Source: Rhododendron vialii (taxonomy: Eukaryota; Streptophyta; Magnoliopsida; Ericales; Ericaceae). Taken from it: a stretch of 64,000 bases of DNA. The stretch spans positions 44,220,501 through 44,284,500 of the forward strand of contig NC_080557.1 of the NCBI RefSeq assembly GCF_030253575.1. Reading direction: 5' to 3'. The translations under genes and the position numbers were made by a program. Shown one piece after another: positions 51,903-64,000 of the stretch. Positions within the stretch are counted from its first letter, which is position 1. Every line of letters starts with the position of its first letter. The notes under the pieces were generated by a model. It had not been told where the DNA came from. It saw only the letters and a program-made list of their open reading frames with translations, and searched no databases.

Positions 51903-52072
51903 CCCTCTTTCTCTCGTGTTTGGTAGCCAACTTGCCATGTATACATAGTTCTCTTCCGCAATGTTTTAGATTTCCACACATCGATCTTTCCGCGTACCTT
52001 TCTTTGGCTTAAGACAGTTACGGACAATGGTAGTATGTCTCTCTTGCAATTGAATGAGCCGTGCTACTTGCG

Positions 52073-52418
52073 CATACATTTTTACACAAATCTTGCACAT
52101 ATATTTTTACGGAGCCCATCTCGGGTTCCACCAATATGATTCGAACAGCTCATTATTTTTAAAATAATTTTTTAAGAGTTTCTGTAAAAAATCAACTCGA
52201 TAGGATATCGATAAGGGATTTTTCAAAAATAGCAAGGCGAATCAGGCTGTTTCACCTTACTATTTCTGAAAAAACTCTTACCGATATCCTATCGAGTTTA
52301 TTTTTTACAAAAACTCTTAAAAATTATTTTAAAAATAATGAGCGGTTCGAATCATATTGGTGGGACCCGAGGTGGGCCCCATAAAAATGTATGTGCAAGA
52401 TTTGTGTAAAAATGTATG
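52073..52418. mobile_element. Long-hairpin foldback element
   Basis: Arms of about 160 bp (52073-52232 and 52258-52418) are near-perfect inverted copies, from CATACATTTTTACACAAATC inward through TCGATAGGATATCG. A transcript would form a long hairpin. No target duplication seen. Confidence 0.8.
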
Positions 52419-52576
52419 TGTCCTTAGACTTATTGCAATTGAATTGACATTCGCTTTCCTTTTTTTTAATTTATTTTTGCTTAACTGCGAGATTTGGGCT
52501 AGAATTTTGGATTGGAACTTCATTATGTATCCGGAAATAGCATTCATGTTTATCATTGAAATTCCTAAAACAATAT

Positions 52577-52714
52577 GGGAAATGATAATGCCAAAACTGT
52601 TTTTGTTGGTGTCTAAACTCCAGTGCATAAAAATCGTATATTGCAAATTGTACAAACCTTTTGTGCACTAGAATTTTGGCACCAATAAAAATGATTTTGG
52701 CATTATCATTTCCC
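52577..52714. mobile_element. Short MITE, GGGAAATGATAATGCC family
   Basis: GGGAAATGATAATGCCAAAA at the left is exactly inverted at the right (TTTTGGCATTATCATTTCCC). 138 bp, no ORF. Confidence 0.75.
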
Positions 52715-52832
52715 TAGGTATACGATTTGCTCGTACTAGAATAGCCAATCACGTAACGGAAACAAAAATCCACTATCAACCCAACCATTAAAGTGGAAAT
52801 TCCTAAATGGGTAAAAACCATGAAAATAAATT

Positions 52833-52956
52833 GGGAAATGATATTGGCACTTTAAAAATTAATGCAGGCACTCCAAAATCAGTGTAATTTCAAAGTCAAT
52901 TTTCTTTGTTTTTTGGAGTGCCTGCATCATTTTTTGGAGTACCAATATCATTTTCC
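52833..52956. mobile_element. Short MITE with 9-bp target duplication
   Basis: Inverted ends GGGAAATGATATTGGCACT / CCAATATCATTTTCC and inner GCAGGCACTCC. Target duplication AAATAAATT at 52824-52832 and 52957-52965, suggesting a Mutator-type origin. Confidence 0.78.
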
Positions 52957-54533
52957 AAATAAATTATGCACTATAAATATTGTGTGATTACAAATATTCT
53001 TACTATGTGATGACTGTACACCCTCACCGCGCGTCCAAAGAATTATTTTCCGAATCCACGTACATTACACCCTTGCATGATTGCCGAATATTGAATCTGC
53101 AAACCTTCATGAAATGCCTTAATGGTATGCAGCGGAATCAAATGTAGCAGTCGTGAACTTTTAGGAACCATTTTTGACGTAGTTTTTTTAAATTGCCTAA
53201 ATCACCTGTCACATTAGAGTGTCGGTCATTACGGTCATGAATAGGCATGTAAGTTGAAAAAGGACCAACTAGTGATGGGAAACAGCCGATACATATGCAT
53301 ATGTTTTTTCATCTTGTAACCAATGTGTCGGGGTACAACGATATTGGAAGACTCAAAAATATTGCGTATTGGCCGATACTTAAACCCTAGTTCTACATAG
53401 GGTTCTTTAGATGAGGTACATAGTGAAATTTGATGTGCTAAAGTAGATATGGTATTAACACGGATTTCAGTATGTATATATGAAAGTCCAGCTGTTTCAC
53501 AAGTCATTTGTTTTAGCTCAGTGCTTATTTCTTGCTGTATAACATATTGTTTAAATAGACCATAAGTAATTGAGAAAAATAAGGAAAATCGTTTGGCATT
53601 CACTTTGTTTATTTGCGTATTTAGAAAGTAAAAAGCTTGAAATGTTATATTGAACATAGAAAAAGAAGAAGAAGAAGAAGCAATCAAGTTACCGGGGAAA
53701 TTTCGTCCGAGATTTTGTAAAACTGAGAAAAAGAAGAAAATAGAGAAATGGAGGGGAAAGAGAGAAAAAGAAGATGATCGGAGCAATATTTGACGCTGAC
53801 TCCTCTTGGTCTTCTCCGGCAGTCCAGCGTAATCTTGCAGCTAATTGATCTATCTTCACTGTGGGTGAACTGGTGAAGTTTTCAGTTTTCACAACGCTGT
53901 GGGTAGTCTTCTATGGCAGTCATCTGTTGTTCCTGTACGTTTTTTCTCAATTTTGGGGAGAAAAACATCACCCCTTTGAAAGTGGAATGAAAAAAAATGT
54001 GGAATAGTTGCATTGGGAATTTGGAACGTAAACTTTTACATAGGAGAAAAGAGACGAGAAAGTGTGTTTGAAAACCAGTGAATTGAAAAAACCAGTGGCT
54101 TTGGTTTTGAGCCCACCGTTTGGAAAGCTATTGATTTTTAAAAATAAATGTTAAAATGATTTTTTTTAAAATTGTAATAGTCGAATAGTAGGACTTTATG
54201 TATAACTAAATGTATATATATTTTTATATTTTAATGACAAATCCGAAACGGTACCCGGTACCATACCGGTACCAATATGTACCGTTTCAGTGACAAATCT
54301 GATACTATATCCGAAACGGTATTCAGAACCTTAATTCCTATCGCAAGAATCTCGAGATTGGTCCTACACGGTTCGGTGTACCCTTTGGCGTCATACAACA
54401 TAAAAGTATATTGATTTTTTTTTTATAGTAATACGTCGTGTTTGGACTAACGCACATCTGATCAACATAAATGGGACTGCATATATTACTAATATTCTTG
54501 CTAGTTGAATGAATCACATGTGAGAGAGAGAAT

Positions 54534-54569
<36 letters not shown>

Positions 54570-57500
54570 CTGCCGCCTATCCAACCAGTGACCAATGAAC
54601 TGTCATCAGTTTTGTTTTGAAACCGCAAATGGGGCTTAAATTTTTCAACATCAATTCTTGAGCCAAACTAAATTTGTTTAAAAGGTTTCTTTCCTTGGAA
54701 AAGAGAGAATCATAAGGCTCGTGCGCCTGTGTTTAAAGTTCCCACCTGAAACTCCATTAAACAAACTCAGTTCGTGGATCGAATCGAGAATCGAAAGTAC
54801 AATATTTTGATTTCATTACCCCTTCCGAGAGATGGGCTTCTGTGATTTTTTATTCGCTTATTAGTATTAATTTCTCTCTCTAGATATTCGTTTTTATTTT
54901 CTTTTTAGGGAGATCGGTAATGCCAAAGCCGGTTCTGTCTGTAACTAAACTAAGATACTCCAGCTTATTAAAACCTAGTTCCATGTCGATGCTCCTGGAA
55001 CGTTGTCGCTCTTGCCACACATGGGTAATCGACACGTGTGGTAAAAAACCCTAAGTAATTTTTTAAAAATCAAGGATTGGTACTGACAGGTAGGATGGAT
55101 TAGTAGATATACGTGTAAGTTGACCCAGACACCTGAGTTATATATATATATATAAAAAAAGAGAACCATTTCTAATTCAGCTTTAAACATGGATGTGCAC
55201 AATTGCAATTTATGAGGTAGTCTTTCTTGGATAACCGATGTCTAGGTTAGCTTAGACGTATATCAATCAATTTGATCTGGAGTCCTGAAGTTGTTGGGTT
55301 CATTTTTTAAGGCAGGTGCTATCCATGTATTCTGTTTTTCTTTTTTCTCTTTGTAATTGGTTTAGAATCATTTGGTTTTTGTTTTGGGTCTCAAAACCCA
55401 ACTCTTTTTTCTGCGCACGATTTTCAATAAATTTTCTCTATTCCCAAACACATTTTTTAAAATCCAAACCGAACAAATATATTTTAAACACACTGATGTA
55501 GAGCGGGTTGTGTCCAACGTTCTTTGAGCGTTTGGATCGAGCACACCCCAAACCACATTGGAGGCGAGGCAATGGTGGTAGATTGATCCGTGGGCATTAG
55601 GGTTGATGCTATTCGACTGTTCGATACTGTTTAGCCTTCCAAAAGGCATATTTTGCCGTTTATAATAATATTTAGATTGCTAATATCTTGTGATATGAAA
55701 TTCCGTTTTAGTTGCCGTCTGTTTTGACAACCTGATATTTATTTCTAGCTTTTGACTTTCTAGTAAAATTTGAATTTTCCTTATTTTGATAATTTTCGTA
55801 TTTCCTTTGATTAGGGTTTGATTAGCGGCCCTAATTATTTCTTAAGTTGTCTAGGGTTTCTTTCACCCGTTTATATTCATCATCATAAGCCTTAAGGCAA
55901 GGTTGGTTGTTTTTTACTAATGAAAAATCGAGGTTAATTTTCAAATTTGTTTGTTCAAATTAAAAGAGAGTACCTCTGGCTCAAACATCATTCTTATTTC
56001 TCGTTGCAAATAATTTCGTAAAAAGAAGTTGCACTGCATCAGACACAGAAATATTACTAAGCTACTAAACAAGATTAAAAGAATTTGGATAAAAGAGCAC
56101 ACTTCTATTCAAAACCCATCCCTCTTGAATCCTAGCCACACGTTAGCCAAACTATCTGCTATCATCTAGTACTTCTTTTTATTATCATTTCTGCTAGCTG
56201 TCCTGAAATAGCTGAGCCAAGTGCCATTTTAGTGGTGGAGTCCTGCAAAAAGCATTGGATACCATAATCGAATCAGTCTGATTAAGTGTCCATAGATATC
56301 TATTGTTAGTTTTATGTAATAACATTCGCAATTTTATTTTGGTGATTACTTTTATTCTCAAAAAACATTGGTGTTTACCTTTTTTGCTATATGGTATCAA
56401 GAAATGCATGCTTCACTATTAATAAAGCTATAAATTAAGGGAAAAAATAACTCCAAAATAAACATTAGGGTTGTGGTAGAGGACGGACTTCATCCACTCT
56501 AACAACGGCACTAGCACTATCGGAATTTTGGATACTTTTGCATGAGTTCAATTTTATCTACCCACTTGAAAGATGGTCAACAAAACTCATCCCCAGACGA
56601 AAATTAAGATTGATCGACTCTAATGGTGGTAATTTTATTTTTACTGTTAAGTCTGCTTATGTATGACTATATTACTCACCACAATTCCTCTAATACTAGC
56701 TGGAATTGAATTTGGAACATAGATTTTACATATACTTAAAAGCTTCATTTGGGGTAGGGGATCATTTGAGAGGCTAGGGTCAAAAACCATGCCTATAAAA
56801 GTCGTAAACCTTGGGCCCTTTAAAGCGCTGGCTCAATATAGTCTAGGCAAAATTCCTATTTCCCTCCAAGTAAAGTTCCTCACTCAAATCCTTACGCCGA
56901 AGAAAAAAAGCACTTTTGGATGTAAAGACTTGCTGCTGGTTCACTTGACTACTCGCTTGGTGACTAACCTACCAAACCTACCCAATCGTACGCAGCTCCT
57001 TCGTTTTGCATGCATGATAAACTCCTTATTAATCACCAGAGTTTGGTAAGGGGCTTTGACTGATAATGATCTATGCCTAAGATAAAAAAAGAATTGGAGA
57101 GATAATGATATATACCCCAGATTTGCCAATGCTGGAGGAACTTGAAACATCTCTTTTTTATTATATATCCTATGAGTAATAATTAAAATTTGGATAAATT
57201 CTCATGCCCAAATTAACAAATAATATTACTGACCGGAGGGAGTACTGCAGGCTGTGTCTCAACACCTAACACTCGACATCAACAAAGGTGTATAGTCTTT
57301 TAATGTCTTAATCATTGTCACTCTTTGAAACTTGCATGTGGAAATCTAGAAATTACTTGCTAGTATGAAGGTTCTGATGATATCTCTGTTGAGCCTTGAG
57401 TTAATTTTGTTCTACGTACCCTTGTCAAGTGCACCTCTGAAATTGTGGATATATAGCTTTCTGGCTATATATATAGAGACTTGTTCAAATCCTAGCCAAG

Positions 57501-57849
57501 TGAGACTTATTTCTTGAATTTTCCAGAGAGTGGATGGGGTAAAATTAATGTAACTCAGCACAGACAGAAGTAGCTTTGGAGCTAGCAGGTTTTAATTGGA
57601 TCAGGTGTTTTTGAAAAAAGGAAGACTAGAAGACTCCACCAGCCTAACTCGAGGCAGAATTTTGGGGTCTTGTCTTCCTAGGGGCTTTGAAATGATTCGG
57701 GACCAAAGCAATGAGAGAATTTCAAGCTGACTTACACTAGACTGTAGGCTGTGCAAATGAATCTATCCCTAACTCACTTTATAGTATGCTGGCCCAGGAG
57801 TGCAAAGCTCTCGTGGATGCCAGTCGACGCTCGAGGGGAGGGTAACAAA
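52957..57849. other. Intergenic sequence, no gene seen
   Basis: AT-rich. Contains a (GA)n run at 54533-54567, a short (TA)n at 55139-55153 and a lone Stowaway-like end near 57233. The sequence CGATTTTCAATAAATTTTCT at 55420 is shared with 45170. No exon could be supported. Confidence 0.45.
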
Positions 57850-58070
57850 GTTTTATTTTTATTTTTTCTCATACGCAGGGAGCTAGGGGGACCCGGGGAT
57901 GCTGCGCACCCCCTGCCAAACGGCATCCGATTGTTCATCTCGGCATGAACGGTTCGGATTAAATCTGAGCGTATACAGATTTGAATCGTCCATTTGTCGA
58001 AGCCGTTGATTCTTGAGATGAACGGCCGTATCGGCCGCTCGACATCGCTGCCAAGCACCCCGCCTCCTAA
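57850..58070 (-). mobile_element. A-tailed retroposon with 13-bp target duplication
   Basis: Target duplication GGAGGGTAACAAA at 57837-57849 and 58071-58083. The left end (GTTTTATTTTTATTTTTTC) is the minus-strand A-rich tail. The 221-bp body is GC-rich, non-coding and lacks an evident pol III promoter. Confidence 0.72.
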
Positions 58071-59181
58071 GGAGGGTAACAAATTAAGTTGCAAACCAAC
58101 TTGCTAGAATGGTGTTTTAGGTCATGTCCCAATATGTGAGATAGTAGTAGTACTTTTGGTAGCGGCTCCTTTGGGATAGTTTAGTATTATTTTCAACCCT
58201 GCCAATAATATAAAATAAAAAAAAAACGGAATGGCGTTGGCCCAATGATTAAGGTGCTTTTTTACCTGGTGTAATGACCAGATTCCATCTACCCCCTTTC
58301 CTTATCGTCTTTTACAAGGAAAATATCAACTTTCCCACTTCGATTGATCAAAACAATGAGCTCAGTCTTTCGAATACAATAATTTATTACTTGAACCAAC
58401 CAAATTAGAAGATTTTGTTACTCACATGTTGGCAGGGTGAGTAAAATTGTTTTTCATTTTTGTTTTAAGAGATCTATTACCGTCTCGATCTTAAATGTTG
58501 CGTATTATGGTAGAGTAGACTCCGCATAATGATAGTTTTTTGATAAATATATAAAACTTTGGACGCAATCTATCCGCGCAATAGAGTTGAGGATATTAGA
58601 AGCATAGGTCATGGTTGAAATGTCTAGACACTTTCTGAGACATTATCATGTGAAGAAATTTTAGAACCAGTGATCCTATATCATTGCATTGAAAAGCAAA
58701 ATGTGGGTTTCTAATGTCTAACCTTTTACAAAATGTATGGCGCGTTCTTCATCGACGCAAGAATCGAGATATCCGTTACCAAGAGTCATTTGCTTGTATG
58801 AAAGATGCAAGCGCCAACACTGCCTGCAAACGCTTAGGAGCGTGCTTTCTTGTTTAATTTTTCTTGCAAGTGCAGACCTCGATGAGTAGGGGGCATAACA
58901 GTAAGCATGAGGCTGGGCAGAGCAACTGTTGGAGCGAATCTTTGTGGCCGATAAGATTTCGTTGTCGGATGCGTTGTAGGAAAAAGCTCGGACTCTCGAA
59001 TTTGAGTTGTTTTATTTCTTTTGCTCGGCCTCGAATTTGAGTTGTTCTTGGTGAAGACTGAAGAAAGCCGTTGGCGGTTCTCCTTGCAACGCAAAAACTT
59101 CAAGTTGGAATCAAAACACCACATGACGGTGTCTCAAAAGGGCACAAAATAATTTTTTCTGGACCAGATGGTTTTAACATT
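58071..59181. other. Intergenic sequence, no gene seen
   Basis: No supported coding or repeat feature. Confidence 0.45.
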
Positions 59182-60174
59182 GGGAGCTAATAATGCCAAA
59201 ACCCCTTTTGTTTCTATCAAAACTCCATATTTATCTTTCATTGCATGATTTAATTTTCCTCCATTGCATCACTTGCTTTACGAAAATGCCCATTGATATC
59301 CCTTAGGAGTATTTTAACGTTCTTTTGGCATTTCATCATCATCAGAGCTTTAACTCTCTTTTTTCAAGAATACTAGAGCTTCATGAAGGTCCAACGAAGC
59401 TACTGTTTATCAGCTTTAAAATGGTGCAAAGCAGTTATTGTTATTATTTAGCTTTTTTTTTAAGGATATTTTTTAGCTTAAAAATATAAGAGTATTGCTC
59501 TTCTACTGTTTGTTAGACTTGTCTTTTTCAATTTGGGTGGACTTGCTTGCCTTTGATTGATCTGTAACATTTAAACTTGGAGGATATGATCGTGAACAGG
59601 AGGAATTGAAAACATGGGTTGTTAGATTGGTTGCTTTGCTTTGATCAAACTAATTATATGGGTTGTTTTCACTTGGGATCAAAATTGAGAAAAACTTATT
59701 CACGGCAGATTCACGGCTCCACGCAATTTCGGCCGTCCATTCGTGCAATTAATGGTTGAGATTTCTTTTCAATTTTGACCGGTCAAAATTAGTTTTCAAT
59801 CTGGACAGTCCAAAAACACTTCGGACGTGCGCGATTGAGTACCGCAAACACTTATTTACAGGACACCCCGTAAAAAAGTTTCTCAACATAATTTTGCTTG
59901 AAATCCGAACTAAAAATAGTTGCTCTATATGCAACACCCCCCCCCCCTCTCAAGTTTGAAGCTTTGGTATTCTTAAAAAATAAAAGGTTCACGCTATGGT
60001 GGAATGCCAAAAGAACGTTAAAATACTCCTAAGAGATTTTAAGGGGCATTTTCGTAAAGCAAGTGGTGCAGTAAAGGACAATTATGTCATGCAATCAAAG
60101 GAAAATATTGAATTTTAGCAGGAACAAAAAAAAATTTGACAGGAACAAAAAAGATTTTGGCATTATCAATTTCC
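59182..60174. mobile_element. Long-TIR element related to the GATAATGCC MITEs
   Basis: Terminal inverted repeats of about 165 bp (59182-59346 and 60008-60174), beginning GGGAGCTAATAATGCCAAAA / GGAAATTGATAATGCCAAAA and continuing to AGGAGTATTTTAACGTTCTT. Target duplication TTAACATT at 59174-59181 and 60175-60182. The 660-bp interior has no transposase ORF. Confidence 0.8.
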
Positions 60175-60502
60175 TTAACATTTCACTCGCTATTAGTCCA
60201 ATCAAATTATTCACTCATGCCTCGCTATCGATCCAATGATCCAAACCGCATTGACTTCTACACCATTTGTAACCGGAGAAAGAAATGGCACAACACACCG
60301 TTTAATATATGCGCACATCAAGAATTGCAATGGCCAGAAAATGCTGGGATTGTTTCCTCCAGTTACACTGACTATCAATTAGGAAAACATAATTGAGGAC
60401 TGATTTATATAAATTAAAAAAAAACTTGGATACTACAGTATTTTACAAGACTATACCATTTGAAATTTTCTGGGCATTGTGGAATATACAAAACTGCCAT
60501 GC

Positions 60503-63500
60503 CTAGACTTTGAGGGCTACATCAGCTCCATCAGGAGCATTATTTTGCTGTCCCCAAAGCTGGGCATATCTTCCTGCCTTTGACAAAAGAATTTCATGGG
60601 GTCCTTGCTCCACCACCTTGCCGTTCTCGAGAACTATAATCTGGTGAAAATAAATCAGAAATACAGAATCCATAAGCAAAGAGATGACGGTCCCGAAAAA
60701 AGCCAAATGGAAACTGCATGCCTGAACTATTAAATAGCCAGGAGTTGTTTTGTAAGCGGAATCAAATAAATGCATGAGATGGGGAAAAAGGAAATTTTTA
60801 AGGAAAAATAAGAGAAAATGGGATACCCAAGGACATGATAGAATTTGAGAAGATGGGAGACCTAAGTATTAAATATTTGAACAAGTTGGAGCCAATAATA
60901 TTCCTTCACTATTTGGCAATACTTTACTTTCAAATTACTACAAAACTGATGTGCATTCCCATCTCTATGAACTTGAGAAATGTGAAAGAAACAAGTCAAT
61001 ACCTCATCGCACTGCATCGCCGTTGTAAGCCTATGAGCTACAAAGACTGAAGTTCTGTTATTAGCAAGGGACTTCAAAGCATTCAGTATCTCTGCTTCCG
61101 TTGTGCTATCAAGAGCGCTGGTAGCTTCATCGCAAAGCCTGAACAGAGAAAATCGAATGAAAATCCTGTTGATTTTCTCAATGAAACAAGAAAGATAAAC
61201 ACCTCCCTCGCAGAGGAACGGGCCATGAAAGCGACTACAAACCTATGTCAACTTAACCCTGTTCCTAAGATTTGATTAGACTGTGAAGAAAGGCATAAAC
61301 ATTTTCAAAACTGTTTGTCGTTGTTTCACAAGTTTCCACGATATCTTTCTGAAAACTTCAAAACTTAGCTATTAAGAAAGCGCTTTTAATTTTTTTTTGG
61401 TGAAAAAAGAACCAACTCATATTAGACAACAAAAATAGTTTTCCAATTCTCGAAAACAATATCCGAGAGTACATACAATTGTGTATTTGTATTTTTAAAA
61501 ATATTTTCTAATCTCTTGACAAATTATTCTAAAACAGGAACAGAAAGCAAAGCTAAGTCCAAAGCAAATCGTCACTTAGTAGCTAGAAGTTATCCAAAAG
61601 CAATCATAACCATAAGGTCTTTTGCACATCATGATTTAAGGGTCATGAATAACCTGTGCATGTAAATATGGTCATGACATACAGGGGTGTGATGCATATT
61701 AGTCATGCTTATGTTGTTGATGATTGAAATAAGCCCACACTCAAATATGAAAAGTGAAAACATTTGATGCTAAGAAAAACAAGACATTTCAGCCAAGGAT
61801 ACAAGAGAAGACTTTCAGACAATTCTCCAGAATAACCTTGTCTCTTGATACCAGTTTAATGTAGTGGTGGTAAGTTCAGGATTAATGATGATGACGCAAA
61901 TATGCAGACTTACTCATCATGAGATGTTATCAAAAGGCTGCGTGCTGATGAGCTACAGTACAAATTAATACCGGGGTGTTTGAAGGGCCGAAGGGGAGTA
62001 CTTAATTGCTCGAACAGTTACTCAAACCTAAACAGGGAAAAACTATGAAAGAAAACAAACATACAGAATGGTAGGCGCTTTCAGGAATGCACGAGCTAGT
62101 GCCACGCGTTGCTTCTCACCACCACTTAACTGCAGGATATAAAACATAGCCAAATTATCAAAACCCACTGAAAAAATTAAAAATTTGTAGCCTAAAGATA
62201 ATTTGGACAATAAACAGTCGCCAACTTAACCCTATTTGACGTTCTCCAAATCTTCATTTCTATTCCGAAGAGCTGTTGTTATCTTCCCATGAACCAAAAT
62301 TCTCAAAGGTTTCACCAAACTACACGCTTAAAAGATAATTTTCTCAAACTTTCCAAACAGTCACTTCAACATGATGTTTAATTCTGGAAAACTGCTCAAA
62401 GAGCTTTACCATTTAAGTTTCTGTTCATCAAAAACTTCAGTTTAGGGGTCAGAACAAACTCTGTTGCTAAGTGGGGTATGCATACTCCCTTTGACATGTA
62501 CTGTGTTCCAAATTCCATGTTAAACATGGGCACCAATGTTTTGAAACCCGGACCGGACCGGCCGGTTCAACTGGTTGGACCGTGAACCAGACCATACTCC
62601 GGTCCAGACATTGACAAAAACCGTTCTAGATTGAAAACTGGCCTCCTTAATGAAAACCGCTAGAAATAGGCAGTCAAACCGCTGAACCAGTCAACCCAGT
62701 GACAGATCAATTGAACCGGACCTGTGAAAATTTGAACTCGCCTTTGGAAAAAGTAACTTTTAAACGCCAATAAAGTGGAAAACATTAGGTCTAGAGTACT
62801 TGCCTTGGGCAGTACACACAGGAACTCCACCCACCCTTGATTTCTGACTAGTCGAAAGTGTTGCTCCCAAAAGGATTCTAACCGATGTGGGACGGAGGAA
62901 AAACATGAAAACTGCATCTCTTTACTGATTCATTGTTCTTTTTACACTATTAATACTCCCTCCGTCCCATAATATTTGTCCGGTCCGCAAAATGGAGACG
63001 TAAAAATAATACTATTTTTGTAAGAAAAGTTGAAAAAAAATTCAACAATTTACTAGATCTCGACGAGTTCTTTTAACTTATGAAAAAAATTTGAATTTTT
63101 TCTCGAAAGAAATGCATTATTTTTTAGTCCTCGTTTCGCGGACCGGACAAACATTATGGGACGGAGGGAGTATATTTTTAACATAATTATGACATAACGG
63201 TTCAACTCCAATTCGACCGCGGTTGAACCAGTGACCAGTCCACCTGGTCCATTTTCCGGTTCACTCACCGGTCCGGTTTTTAAAACATTGATGGGCACAC
63301 ACTGGAGATTTAAACTGCTCAATACAATGATGACAGAAGTATGTATCATCTAACTGAAAGCAGTTGGTTTCTCACCTTCAAGCCACGTTCCCCTACCACG
63401 GTTGAATATTTTTCGGGGAAATTCATGATGGTGTCATGAATTGCTGCCCGACGAGCGGCATCATAAACCTAGAGGTGACCATAAAATTACTATGTTAACA

Positions 63501-63815
63501 TTACATGCTCTCCTGTGTAGACGAAACATAAATCAATCTACGACATAATAATTTGAACGCAAACCTCCTCCGTTGTTGCTGAAAGGCGACCATAATGAAT
63601 GTTATGAAATATTGTGTCATTGAAAAGTACCTGCAAAAGCAGAATGAGTTGCTTGATTAATGAATTTCGTAACTTTTTATAACCAGAAAAAGAAAAAGAG
63701 GAAATTAACAAAACAAAATGTTCTGTTAACTCACAGTATCTTGTGGAACAACACCAATTGGCTTCCGAAGACTCTCCAGTGTTACATTCCGTATAAGTTG
63801 ACCATCTACCCTTAT
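60503..63815 (-). CDS. ABC transporter, ABCB/ATM type (mitochondrial), C-terminal exons
   Basis: Six minus-strand exons, the rest beyond the right edge: 63735-63815, 63565-63630, 63376-63468, 62065-62129, 61003-61138 and 60503-60640. They encode the second half of the nucleotide-binding domain: [12 protein letters not shown]-loop VVPQDT, signature [19 protein letters not shown], Walker B and D-loop [12 protein letters not shown]-loop [15 protein letters not shown], and the tail [17 protein letters not shown]...YAQLWGQQN ending in TAG. Walker A and the membrane domain lie outside. The sequence closely resembles Arabidopsis ABCB25/ATM3, an inner mitochondrial membrane half-transporter that exports a glutathione-linked sulfur compound for cytosolic Fe-S and molybdenum cofactor synthesis. 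All introns are GT-AG and no break is seen. Assignment to ATM rather than another ABCB half-transporter is by recall. Confidence 0.9.
62534..63290. mobile_element. hAT-like element in an ABC transporter intron
   Basis: Ends CAATGTTTTGAAACCCGGAC and CCGGTTTTTAAAACATTG are inverted, with the 8-bp target duplication ATGGGCAC at 62526-62533 and 63291-63298. 757 bp including a nested Stowaway MITE. No transposase. Confidence 0.82.
62956..63170. mobile_element. Stowaway MITE nested in the hAT-like element
   Basis: CTCCCTCCGTCCCATAAT and ATTATGGGACGGAGGGAG are perfect inverted ends flanked by TA. 215 bp. Confidence 0.92.
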
Positions 63816-64000
63816 CTGTCAAGTAGCAATAGTTAAAGACGCGTGCAAGAAATCACCACACCGATCCCTCACTAGATATATCACTAGTGCTTCTGAACTC
63901 ATTTTGTTTAATTGTTGTAGGAAAAGAGAGCACATTTTTTTGATAGTTTGATATCTAGCCTTGCAAGGTGGTCCTTGCAGATTCACACAGGATTCCAAGT

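Noticed and set aside
53235..53786. 183-codon minus-strand ORF
   Set aside because: Phe/Ser-rich peptide from AT-rich sequence, no motif, no splice-supported neighbours.
57140..57243. Stowaway MITE with GACCGGAGGGAGTA end
   Set aside because: Only one end is clear; no inverted partner within 300 bp.

Overview
The window is plant nuclear DNA, most likely from a eudicot. The evidence is AT-rich intergenic sequence, GT-AG spliced genes, Ty1/copia LTR retrotransposons primed by initiator tRNA-Met, CACTA, hAT, Mutator and Stowaway-like elements, and host genes that read as plant proteins. The species cannot be fixed from the sequence alone.

Layout. 1-0.6 kb: decayed LINE end (zinc-knuckle/RNase H-like, minus strand). 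1.0-9.3 kb: a complete SIRE/Maximus-like Ty1/copia element with two apparently identical 1080-bp LTRs, gag, pol, and an extra membrane-protein ORF that has its own TATA box and lies between short direct repeats. It sits inside a ~110-bp LINE tail. 9.6-12.8 kb: an old LTR-like sequence split by a 2.15-kb CACTA element that itself carries a copia 3' end and a Stowaway-like MITE. 13.4-13.8 kb: a foldback MITE just upstream of a complete gene for 60S ribosomal protein L10 (14.06-16.29 kb, plus strand). 17.4-21.0 kb: a complete B3-domain protein gene (minus strand) with repeat-rich introns. 24.66-31.12 kb: a poly(A)-tailed retroposon with 14-bp target duplications, split by a young, intact 5.7-kb copia element (one 1390-codon gag-pol ORF, 408-bp LTRs). 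31.2-31.3 kb: a QCR8-like (cytochrome bc1 subunit 8) exon, minus strand. 34.2-38.4 kb: a complete six-exon gene for a plant coiled-coil protein of unknown function (minus strand). 39.5-48.3 kb: LINE, SINE and hAT-like remnants. 48.8-49.3 kb: a probable gene 5' end (TATA, leader, first coding exon) whose later exons I cannot find. 50-60 kb: microsatellites and a cluster of related MITEs. 60.5-63.8 kb (edge of window): the 3' exons of an ABCB/ATM-type mitochondrial ABC transporter (minus strand), with a hAT-like element and a nested Stowaway MITE in one intron.

The host genes are housekeeping or regulatory genes with no evident shared pathway; no operon-like linkage is expected. The main interest lies in nested transposition, several dated by exact target-site duplications, and in the extra ORF module of the SIRE-like element. 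Exon structures were assembled by eye from splice signals and reading-frame continuity; all are frame-consistent.
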